Notes under the pieces: model-generated | The model's database searches: none | What the model was told of the DNA's origin: nothing | Seen by the model: the letters and a program-made list of their open reading frames with translations, nothing else | Shown: piece after piece, positions 1-5,046 of the stretch | Layout: every line of letters begins with the position of its first letter | Position numbering within the stretch: position 1 is the stretch's first letter | NCBI GenBank assembly: GCA_030684755.1 | Contig: JAUXXN010000447.1 | Coordinates: forward strand, 1-6,407 | Length of the DNA stretch: 6,407 bases | DNA from: Hydrogenophaga sp. | GTDB lineage: Bacteria > Pseudomonadota > Gammaproteobacteria > Burkholderiales > Burkholderiaceae_C | Direction: 5' to 3' | Position numbers and translations under genes: made by a program

Positions 1-537
1 GCGGGCCAACTCGCCGCCATGTTGCAGGCCATTTACACCTGCCCCAAACCCACCATCGCCGCCGTGCAGGGCGACGTGTTCGCGGGCGGCATGGGGCTGG
101 TGGCGGCGTGCGACATGGCCGTCAGCGTGGACAGCGCCACCTACTGCCTGAGCGAGGTGAAGCTGGGCCTGATCCCGGCCACCATCAGCCCTTACGTGAT
201 CCGCGCCATGGGCGCCCGCGCGGCGCACCGCTACTTTCTGACCGCCGAGCGTTTCAGCGCAGCCGAGGCGCACCGCATCGGCTTTGTGCACGAACTCGTC
301 AACAGCCCCGACGCCCTGGCCACGAAAGTGGACGAACTCGCCCAAGCCCTGGCCAGCGCCAGCCCCGCCGCTGTGCGCGCCTGCAAAAAGCTGGTGCAAG
401 ACGTGGCCGAGCGCGACATCGACGCCACCTTGATCGCGTCCACGGTGAACGGTATCGCCGACATCCGCGCCAGCGACGAAGGCCGCGAAGGTGTGATGTC
501 GTTTTTGCAAAAGCGCAAACCGTCGTGGCTGGTGTAA
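1..537 (+). CDS. liuC: Enoyl-CoA hydratase/isomerase family protein, probable methylglutaconyl-CoA hydratase (3' part only)
   Basis: The reading frame is open from base 1 and ends at TAA 535-537, so the start lies upstream and 178 codons remain of a family usually about 260 long. The crotonase fold is clear. KPTIAAVQGDVFAGGMGL gives the oxyanion-hole loop, followed by ACDMAV, then SEVKLGLIPATISPYV, and the C-terminal region that ends in FLQKRKPSW. The Glu of SEVKLG matches the second catalytic Glu of crotonase (Glu164 in rat). The first one (Glu144) is Gly here, in GGMGL. As I recall, the IPAxISPYV loop and this Gly are typical of LiuC-type proteins that hydrate 3-methylglutaconyl-CoA to HMG-CoA in leucine breakdown. 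That step follows the carboxylase encoded 47 bp downstream and precedes the lyase at 5047, so the context supports the assignment. A generic enoyl-CoA hydratase remains possible. The family is certain; the exact substrate is inferred. Confidence 0.88.
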   Translation, partial: AGQLAAMLQAIYTCPKPTIAAVQGDVFAGGMGLVAACDMAVSVDSATYCLSEVKLGLIPATISPYVIRAMGARAAHRYFLTAERFSAAEAHRIGFVHELVNSPDALATKVDELAQALASASPAAVRACKKLVQDVAERDIDATLIASTVNGIADIRASDEGREGVMSFLQKRKPSWLV

Positions 538-584
538 GCCCGACGATGCCCCGCACCCTCATTTTCCAAACGGAGACCTGACCC

Positions 585-2612
585 ATGTTCACCAAAATTC
601 TGATTGCCAACCGAGGCGAGATCGCCTGCCGTGTTGCCGCCACCGCCCGCCGCATGGGTGTGCGCACCGTGGCCGTGTATTCCGATGCCGACGCCAGCGC
701 CAAACACGTGGCCGCCTGCGACGAGGCGGTCCACATTGGCGGCAGTGCGCCCAAAGACAGCTATTTGCAGTGGCAGCGCATCTTGGACGCGGCCAAGGCC
801 ACCGGTGCGCAGGCCATCCACCCCGGCTACGGTTTCCTGAGCGAAAACGAAGCTTTTGCCAATGCCTGTGCCGAAGCTGGGCTGGTGTTTATCGGCCCGC
901 CCGCCAGCGCCATCCAGGCCATGGGCCTGAAGGCCGAGTCCAAGCGCCTGATGGAAAGTGCCGGTGTGCCGCTGGTGCCCGGCTACCACGGTGCCGATCA
1001 AGACCCGCACATGCTGCAACACGAGGCCGACCGCATTGGCTACCCGGTGCTCATCAAGGCCAGCGCGGGCGGCGGCGGCAAGGGCATGCGGGCGGTGGAG
1101 AAAGCCGAAGACTTTGCGGCGGCTTTGGCCAGTTGCAAGCGCGAGGCCATCAACAGCTTCGGCAGCGACGCGGTGCTGGTGGAGAAATACGCCCAGCGCC
1201 CGCGCCACATTGAAATTCAGGTGTTTGGCGACACGCACGGCAACTGCGTCTATTTGTTTGAACGCGATTGTTCGGTGCAGCGGCGCCACCAAAAGGTATT
1301 GGAAGAAGCGCCCGCGCCGGGCATGACGCCCGAGCTGCGCGCCCAAATGGGCCTGGCCGCCGTGGCGGCTGCGCGCGCGGTGAACTACGTGGGCGCGGGC
1401 ACGGTGGAATTCATTGTGGAGCAACCGCCCGAGGGCGGCATGCGCTTTTATTTCATGGAGATGAACACGCGCTTGCAAGTGGAGCACCCGGTGACCGAAG
1501 CCATCACCGGGCTGGACTTGGTGGAGTGGCAATTGCGCGTGGCCAGCGGCGAACCGCTGCCGCTGAAACAGGAAGACCTGCGCATCCACGGCCACGCGAT
1601 TGAAGCGCGCATTTGTGCCGAAACGCCGGACAACCAGTTTTTGCCCGCCACCGGGCGGCTGGACGTGTACCGCAAGCCCGCGCATGTGGCGTTCCAGCTC
1701 CCGGGAGAGGGCAGGGGAGAGGGACTTGTGCGTTTTGACGACGGCGTGCGCGAAGGCGACGCCATCAGCCCGTTCTACGACTCCATGGTCGCCAAGCTCA
1801 TCGTGCATGGCCGCACCCGCGCCGAGGCGCTGGCCAAAATGGACGCCGCGCTGGCCCAAACCCGCATCGTCGGCCTGTCCACCAACGTGCAGTTTCTGCG
1901 CCATGTGGTCGCCAGCCCGTCGTTTGCCCAAGCCAACCTGGACACGGCGCTCATTCCGCGCGAGGCGGGCGTGTTGTTTCACCAGGACAAAGTGGGCCTG
2001 AACTTGGCCGTGGCCGCAGCCGTGGCACAAACCCTGCTGATCGAGCGCGCCAGCGAAGGCCAAGACCCGTTCTCGCGCCGCGACGGCTGGCGCCCCTTCG
2101 GTCTCACCGTGCGCAGGTTTGACTTTGAATACCTCGGTGAGCCGGTGCAGGCCAGCCTGACCTACCTGCACGACGGCGCGCTGCAACTGGCGTTCGGCGA
2201 AACCGCTGGCCTGCTGGCGTTTGACGCGCTGCCTGCGGACAACGGCACCCTGATGGACCTGCGTTTCATGGGCCAGCGCCAAACGGTGCAGACCTGGCAG
2301 CGCGACGAGATCGTGCACATCTTCTGCGCGCTCGGCGCGGTGCAGATCACCGAAATCGACGCCCTGGCCCATGCCGGAGAAGCCGCCGCCGACGTGGGCC
2401 GCCTCACCGCGCCCATGCCGGGCAAGGTGGTGTCGTTTGCCGTGCAGGCGGGCGACGTGGTGAAAAAAGGCCAGCCGCTGGCGGTGATGGAAGCCATGAA
2501 GATGGAACACACCATCGCCGCGCCAGCCGACGGCACCGTGGCCGAGCTGATGTACGCGCCCGGCGACCAGGTGGCAGAGGGGGTGGAGTTGTTGAAGCTG
2601 CAAGTCGCGTGA
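585..2612 (+). CDS. liuD: Methylcrotonyl-CoA carboxylase biotin-containing alpha subunit
   Basis: This 675-residue protein is the biotin carboxylase plus biotin carrier subunit that, with a beta carboxyltransferase, carboxylates 3-methylcrotonyl-CoA in leucine catabolism. The biotin carboxylase domain covers about residues 1-450. It starts with KILIANRGEIACR and has HPGYGFLSEN at 79-88, the Gly-rich ATP loop AGGGGKGM at 161-168, RDCSVQRRHQK at 227-237 and MEMNTRLQVEH at 291-301. K116, K158, H208, K237 and E275 line up with catalytic and ATP-binding residues of E. coli AccC. Residues of about 450-595 are the less conserved linker/BT region. The carrier domain is 600-675, with EAMKME carrying the biotin lysine K639 (codon 2499-2501). 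Length is normal for the family. A GGAG at 572-575, nine bases before the ATG, supports the start. It likely shares a transcript with liuC (47 bp gap). The oddity is residues 372-380, LPGEGRGEG, encoded by a repeat-like G-rich tract. A propionyl- or geranyl-CoA carboxylase alpha subunit is the alternative, less likely next to liuC and liuE. Confidence 0.93.
   Translation: MFTKILIANRGEIACRVAATARRMGVRTVAVYSDADASAKHVAACDEAVHIGGSAPKDSYLQWQRILDAAKATGAQAIHPGYGFLSENEAFANACAEAGLVFIGPPASAIQAMGLKAESKRLMESAGVPLVPGYHGADQDPHMLQHEADRIGYPVLIKASAGGGGKGMRAVEKAEDFAAALASCKREAINSFGSDAVLVEKYAQRPRHIEIQVFGDTHGNCVYLFERDCSVQRRHQKVLEEAPAPGMTPELRAQMGLAAVAAARAVNYVGAGTVEFIVEQPPEGGMRFYFMEMNTRLQVEHPVTEAITGLDLVEWQLRVASGEPLPLKQEDLRIHGHAIEARICAETPDNQFLPATGRLDVYRKPAHVAFQLPGEGRGEGLVRFDDGVREGDAISPFYDSMVAKLIVHGRTRAEALAKMDAALAQTRIVGLSTNVQFLRHVVASPSFAQANLDTALIPREAGVLFHQDKVGLNLAVAAAVAQTLLIERASEGQDPFSRRDGWRPFGLTVRRFDFEYLGEPVQASLTYLHDGALQLAFGETAGLLAFDALPADNGTLMDLRFMGQRQTVQTWQRDEIVHIFCALGAVQITEIDALAHAGEAAADVGRLTAPMPGKVVSFAVQAGDVVKKGQPLAVMEAMKMEHTIAAPADGTVAELMYAPGDQVAEGVELLKLQVA
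1698..1723 (+). repeat. G-rich palindrome-containing repeat-like tract inside liuD
   Basis: The tract begins with the 10-bp perfect palindrome CTCCCGGGAG (1698-1707) and continues with AGGGCAGGGGAGAGGG, so the unit GGGAGAGGG or a close variant occurs twice. It starts exactly on codon 372 of liuD and is read through in frame as LPGEGRGEG. The composition and the characteristic translations in the other frames (RERAGER on this strand, SPALSRE on the other) resemble a small repeat widespread between genes in proteobacteria, of the GGGAGAGGG type. That identity is from memory of such sequences, not a search. Related carboxylases normally run from a strand ending near HVAF into VRxDxGVxxGD with no such Gly/Glu run. 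Confidence 0.5.
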
Positions 2613-2657
2613 CAGCGCCCGCACAGGTGCACCCTGCTTCACCGGTAAGCTTGCCGT

Positions 2658-3578
2658 ATGAACATCACCTTTTGCTGTACCGACACCAAAGCCGATCCTT
2701 GGCTAAAAGGCCTGCGCGCGGCCTTTCCCCATGCCACGGTGAACGTGTGGCAACCCGGCGCACCGCAGGCCGATGTGGCCGTGGTCTGGGCGCCGCCGCA
2801 ACAGTTTCTGGATGAGCAACAAGCGCTCAAAGCGCTGTTCAACATCGGTGCCGGCGTTGATGCGCTGTTGAAACTGCGCCTGCCGCCGGGCGTGAAAGTG
2901 GTCCGGCTGGACGACGCGGGCATGTCGGTGCAGATGGCCGAATACGTGTGCCACGCCGTCATCCGCCATTTCCGCGAATTCGACGGCTACGAGGCCGACG
3001 TGAAAGAGGGCAAGTGGTCGTACCGCAAGCCGCGTGAGCGGCAAGCGTTTCCGGTTGGCGTCATGGGCCTGGGCGTGTTGGGCGAGCGCGTGGCCCGGGC
3101 GCTGCGGGTGTTTGACTTCCCGGTGCACGGCTGGAGCCGAACGCCCAAGGCCATTGAAGGTGTGTTCACGCACAGCGGTGAGGCTGGTTTTGAGGGCTTT
3201 CTGTCGGCCAGCCGCGTGCTGGTTAACCTGTTGCCACTCACGCCCGACACCCAAGACATCTTGAACCGCCACACCCTGGGCCGCTTGCAGCCCGGGGGCT
3301 ATTTGATCAACGTGGCGCGTGGCGCACACCTGGTCGAGGCCGACCTGCTGGCGCTGCTGGAGAGAGGCCACCTGGCCGGGGCCACGCTGGACGTGTTCCG
3401 CACCGAGCCGCTGCCGCCCGAGCACCCGTTCTGGGCGCACCCGCAGATCCGCATCACGCCGCACACCTCGGCGCGCACGCTGCGCGATGAAAGCATTGCG
3501 CAGATCGCCGGCAAAATCCGCGCGCTCGAAGCGGGCCAGCCCATCGCGGGTGTGGTCGATGCGATCCGTGGCTACTGA
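2658..3578 (+). CDS. ghrA: Glyoxylate/hydroxypyruvate reductase A-type D-2-hydroxyacid dehydrogenase
   Basis: This 306-residue cytosolic enzyme belongs to the D-isomer-specific 2-hydroxyacid dehydrogenases and closely resembles E. coli GhrA (312 residues), which reduces glyoxylate and hydroxypyruvate with NADPH. The N-terminal substrate domain contains FNIGAGVDALL at 61-71. The Rossmann dinucleotide motif GLGVLG is at 137-142 and is followed by WSRTPK at 159-164; the Arg after the second strand suits NADPH. The catalytic triad is visible: R221 in NVARG, E250 in FRTEPLPPEHPFW, and H269 in ITPHTSA. The C-terminal RGY matches the GhrA tail. The start ATG lies 45 bp after liuD with no strong Shine-Dalgarno, so translation may depend partly on readthrough of the upstream transcript; the N-terminus MNITFCC aligns with GhrA, which favours this start. 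Its role in a leucine cluster is unclear. The physiological substrate may be another 2-oxoacid. The TGA stop coincides with the edge of a large inverted repeat. Confidence 0.9.
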   Translation: MNITFCCTDTKADPWLKGLRAAFPHATVNVWQPGAPQADVAVVWAPPQQFLDEQQALKALFNIGAGVDALLKLRLPPGVKVVRLDDAGMSVQMAEYVCHAVIRHFREFDGYEADVKEGKWSYRKPRERQAFPVGVMGLGVLGERVARALRVFDFPVHGWSRTPKAIEGVFTHSGEAGFEGFLSASRVLVNLLPLTPDTQDILNRHTLGRLQPGGYLINVARGAHLVEADLLALLERGHLAGATLDVFRTEPLPPEHPFWAHPQIRITPHTSARTLRDESIAQIAGKIRALEAGQPIAGVVDAIRGY

Positions 3579-3737
3579 GAGGCTGAGAGTCTTTCGCTCA
3601 TGCCCGCTCACCACCCCAAAACGCACCCGCTCTGCGTTGCAAATGCTCGCCATAGCCGTGCTATGGCTGTGCTTTGCGCCTTGATCGGGCACGTTTTGAG
3701 GCGTTGCTCGGACACGCCCGAAAAACTCTCAGCCTCT
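3578..3737. repeat. About 160-bp imperfect inverted repeat (MITE-like or structured intergenic element)
   Basis: The outer arms AGAGGCTGAGAGT (3578-3590) and ACTCTCAGCCTCT (3725-3737) are perfect 13-bp complements, and pairing extends inward so that 18 of 19 bases pair (3578-3596 with 3719-3737). After a weaker stretch, 3617-3632 pairs with 3683-3698 at 13 of 16 positions around CAAAACG/CGTTTTG. The centre is a perfect 8-bp stem GCCATAGC/GCTATGGC (3649-3656 and 3660-3667) with loop CGT, flanked by GCAAA/TTTGC (3639-3643 and 3673-3677). The whole element therefore folds as one long hairpin. TGA occurs at both edges (3576-3578 and 3737-3739), compatible with a 3-bp target duplication, although TGA at the left is also the ghrA stop. 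No transposase is present. There is no T tract, so a classical terminator is unlikely. I infer a non-autonomous mobile repeat or a REP/MITE-type intergenic element. Confidence 0.7.
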
Positions 3738-3893
3738 GACCCACCGCCCAAACCCCAGCGCCACGCGCCACGCGGGGTCAGCCGCTGGGTGTGGGCCTTG
3801 CTCGCCGCACCCTTGGTATTCGTGATGCTGGTGGTGGGCCAGACCTTTCGGCATGGGCAGCCGGTGGGGGCTGGGGCGGGTGGTTATGAATGA
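3600..3893 (+). CDS. Doubtful 97-residue ORF with one predicted membrane segment
   Basis: I do not recognise this ORF. Residues 1-46 are encoded entirely within the inverted repeat that ends at 3737, so they are probably not an evolved protein sequence. Residues 47-97 are unlike the repeat: a basic, proline-rich stretch (PPPKPQRHAPRGVSRW) is followed by a hydrophobic run of about 18 residues (WALLAAPLVFVMLVVG, roughly 65-80) and a short Gly-rich tail. That is the pattern of a single-pass inner-membrane protein with positive residues inside. No convincing Shine-Dalgarno precedes the ATG at 3600, and no good alternative ATG exists between 3737 and the hydrophobic run. It could be the remnant of a small membrane-protein gene whose 5' end was replaced by the repeat, or a chance ORF in high-GC DNA. 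It lies in the 357-bp gap between ghrA and the Abi gene. Confidence 0.25.
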   Translation: MPAHHPKTHPLCVANARHSRAMAVLCALIGHVLRRCSDTPEKLSASDPPPKPQRHAPRGVSRWVWALLAAPLVFVMLVVGQTFRHGQPVGAGAGGYE

Positions 3894-3930
3894 CATAAAT
3901 GCCATCAAATATGACGCAGTGAACAGGGTG
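3881..3930 (+). promoter_or_regulatory. AT-rich leader of the Abi gene: ribosome binding site and weak possible promoter
   Basis: The region just before the Abi gene becomes abruptly AT-rich (3884-3916). TATGAC at 3910-3915 could be a -10 box and ATGACA at 3890-3895 resembles a -35 box, but the 14-base spacing is too short, so the promoter call is weak. ATGAC occurs twice, at 3890-3894 and 3911-3915, 21 bases apart, about two helical turns. AGGG at 3925-3928, seven bases before ATG 3936, is a credible Shine-Dalgarno and supports that start. Confidence 0.25.
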
Positions 3931-3935
3931 GTGCC

Positions 3936-4931
3936 ATGAGTTACCCAAAGCCCTGGCTCAGTCTGGAGCAGCAGCTCGATAATTTGCAGGCTCGCGGCTT
4001 GTTGGTGTCGGATCGGGACAAGGCTCTGCGCTGTTTGCAGCGCATGGGCTATTACCGCCTCAGCGGCTACTGGTACGCGTTTCGCGAGCGCTCAGGGCCT
4101 TGCTGTCTGCTGGACAAGCAGCGATCAGGCAAGTCGCAGGAAAAGGGCGAACTGCTGGCGCTGGATGCCTTCAAGTACGGGGCGACGTTCCAAAACGCGG
4201 TCGACCTGTATGTGTTCGACAAAGAGCTTCGCCTGTTGGCGATGGATGCTTTGGAGCGCGTGGAGATTGCCTTGCGGGTGGATGTGTCGCATACGCTGGG
4301 GCAGTTGGACCCGTTCGCCTATCTCAGGCCTGAGTTGTTCCACAGCACTTTCAGTCACGTCCTGAACAAAGACAGCGGCATTACCCGGCACCACGAGTGG
4401 ATGAGCAAACACGCGCAGCTCATCTTGCGCTCCAAAGAGGAGTTCGTGAGCCACAACCGGTCGAAGTATGGATTCCCCTTGGCGCTGTGGGTGGCTTGCG
4501 AGGTCTGGGACTTTGGCACGTTGTCCACGCTGTTTGGTGGCATGCGCGAAGCGGAGCAAGATGCGATTGCCGCCCGCTATGGAGTGAGCAATGGTCGCGT
4601 GTTTGCCAGCTGGCTGCGCAGCTTGAACTACTTGCGCAACGTTTGCGCTCACCACAGTCGTTTGTGGAACCGCAACATCGTGGATCAGCCCAGGTTGCCA
4701 TCGGTTGCAGAGATGCCATGGGTTGATCCGTTTGCCCACAGCGGTCATGCGCTGGCGCGATGCTTCTTGCTGCTGCGGGTTTTGCGTCAGTTGTTGGGGG
4801 TCATCAATCCCACATCGTCATGGCCTTCCAGAATGAAAGAACATCTGGAATCGTTCCCCGATCTGAGTCACTTGGGGTTGAATTTGGCGGGTATGGGCGC
4901 GCATGCAGACTGGCAAGCCTGCTGGGACTGA
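3936..4931 (+). CDS. Abi family protein (Abi_2; AbiD/AbiF-like, HEPN-type putative RNase)
   Basis: This 331-residue protein has the hallmarks of the Abi_2 family (Pfam PF07751), named for lactococcal abortive-infection proteins AbiD and AbiF. They are: GYYRLSGYWYAFR near the N-terminus (38-50), FDKELRLLAMDALERVEIALR (94-114), FPLALWVACEVWDFGTLSTLF (180-200), and RNVCAHHSRLWNR (234-246). The last contains R-x4-H (R234, H239), the metal-independent RNase signature of HEPN proteins. It probably acts in the cytosol, cutting or binding RNA to stop growth during phage infection or when unrestrained. The segment about 53-71 (SGPCCLLDKQRSGKSQEKG) looks like a loop insertion. An AGGG precedes the ATG at good spacing. 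Sampled 60-base blocks have 57-60% GC against 67-73% in flanking metabolic genes, which with its position between ghrA and liuE suggests horizontal acquisition. No second protein partner is adjacent, but a minus-strand small RNA candidate follows 19 bp after the stop. Family membership is firm; nuclease activity and toxin role are inferred. Confidence 0.93.
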   Translation: MSYPKPWLSLEQQLDNLQARGLLVSDRDKALRCLQRMGYYRLSGYWYAFRERSGPCCLLDKQRSGKSQEKGELLALDAFKYGATFQNAVDLYVFDKELRLLAMDALERVEIALRVDVSHTLGQLDPFAYLRPELFHSTFSHVLNKDSGITRHHEWMSKHAQLILRSKEEFVSHNRSKYGFPLALWVACEVWDFGTLSTLFGGMREAEQDAIAARYGVSNGRVFASWLRSLNYLRNVCAHHSRLWNRNIVDQPRLPSVAEMPWVDPFAHSGHALARCFLLLRVLRQLLGVINPTSSWPSRMKEHLESFPDLSHLGLNLAGMGAHADWQACWD

Positions 4932-4950
4932 TCTAAAAATGAGCAGCAAT

Positions 4951-4999
4951 AAAAAACCCCCAAGCAACTTGGCTGCCGAGGCAGTTGCGTTGAAGGGGG
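4951..4999 (-). terminator. Rho-independent terminator on the minus strand
   Basis: On the minus strand CCCCC (4999-4995) pairs with GGGGG (4961-4957), CAA (4992-4990) with TTG (4963-4961, sharing one base with the GGGGG run), and GCAACT (4988-4983, reverse complement) with AGTTGC (4969-4964). The internal loop can form a further CTGC/GCAG stem-loop. The 3' GGGGG is followed directly by TTTTTT (4956-4951) and ATT. On the + strand the A tract precedes the stem and no T run follows, so it is directional for minus-strand transcription. Confidence 0.75.
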
Positions 5000-5007
5000 C
5001 CGTGTTA
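4951..5007 (-). ncRNA. Candidate small RNA convergent to the Abi gene (possible RNA antitoxin)
   Basis: Read on the minus strand, a -10-like TAAAAT (5018-5013) is followed by about 55-60 bases that consist almost wholly of one long hairpin ending in TTTTTT. No protein gene on the minus strand lies upstream that could need this terminator, so the unit reads as a free-standing small RNA gene starting near 5005-5008 and ending near 4951. It lies immediately 3' of the Abi gene and would be antisense to that gene's 3' untranslated region. Recent work has described AbiF-family HEPN proteins as toxins held in check by small non-coding RNAs and related to the ancestry of Cas13; I cite this from memory and cannot match structures. 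The start site and function are inferred; the promoter-hairpin-T-tract layout is seen. Confidence 0.5.
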
Positions 5008-5012
5008 TGTAG

Positions 5013-5018
5013 ATTTTA
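5013..5018 (-). promoter_or_regulatory. -10-like box for the minus-strand small RNA
   Basis: TAAAAT on the minus strand matches five of six bases of the sigma-70 -10 consensus and sits in an AT-rich island (5003-5046) within otherwise GC-rich DNA. I see no convincing -35 at 16-18 bases upstream. A second box, TAAATA (5037-5032), has TTTGGA 16 bases upstream inside the start of liuE, a weak alternative. The same interval must also serve as the leader of liuE, whose AGGA is at 5037-5040. Confidence 0.4.
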
Positions 5019-5046
5019 GCCTCAAAACGAATATTTAGGATTAGAA

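Noticed and set aside
231..2642. 803-codon open frame on the minus strand opposite liuC and liuD
   Set aside because: It is antisense to two firmly identified genes, has a His/Gly/Arg-rich composition typical of the reverse frame of GC-rich genes, and shows no recognisable domain.
2703..3692. 329-codon open frame on the minus strand opposite ghrA
   Set aside because: It shadows a well-supported dehydrogenase gene, and its sequence has no domain character.
3578..3737. The inverted repeat as an intrinsic terminator of ghrA
   Set aside because: The stem is very long and imperfect and is not followed by T residues on either strand, unlike standard terminators.
4957..4999. The same hairpin as the terminator of the Abi gene on the + strand
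   Set aside because: On the + strand the stem is followed by CCGTGTTATG with no T run, whereas the A tract lies before it, so the direction is minus.
4939..5019. 26-codon + strand ORF (starts MSSNKKPPSN) just after the Abi gene
   Set aside because: It runs straight through the hairpin and T tract of the minus-strand unit, has no Shine-Dalgarno, and its sequence is explained by the stem-loop. A leader or toxin peptide cannot be excluded.
5019..5029. 11-base sequence GCCTCAAAACG, also present inverted in the repeat at 3692-3702
   Set aside because: Matches of 11 bases between two places are expected by chance several times in a window this size, so no link between the repeat and the small RNA promoter is claimed.
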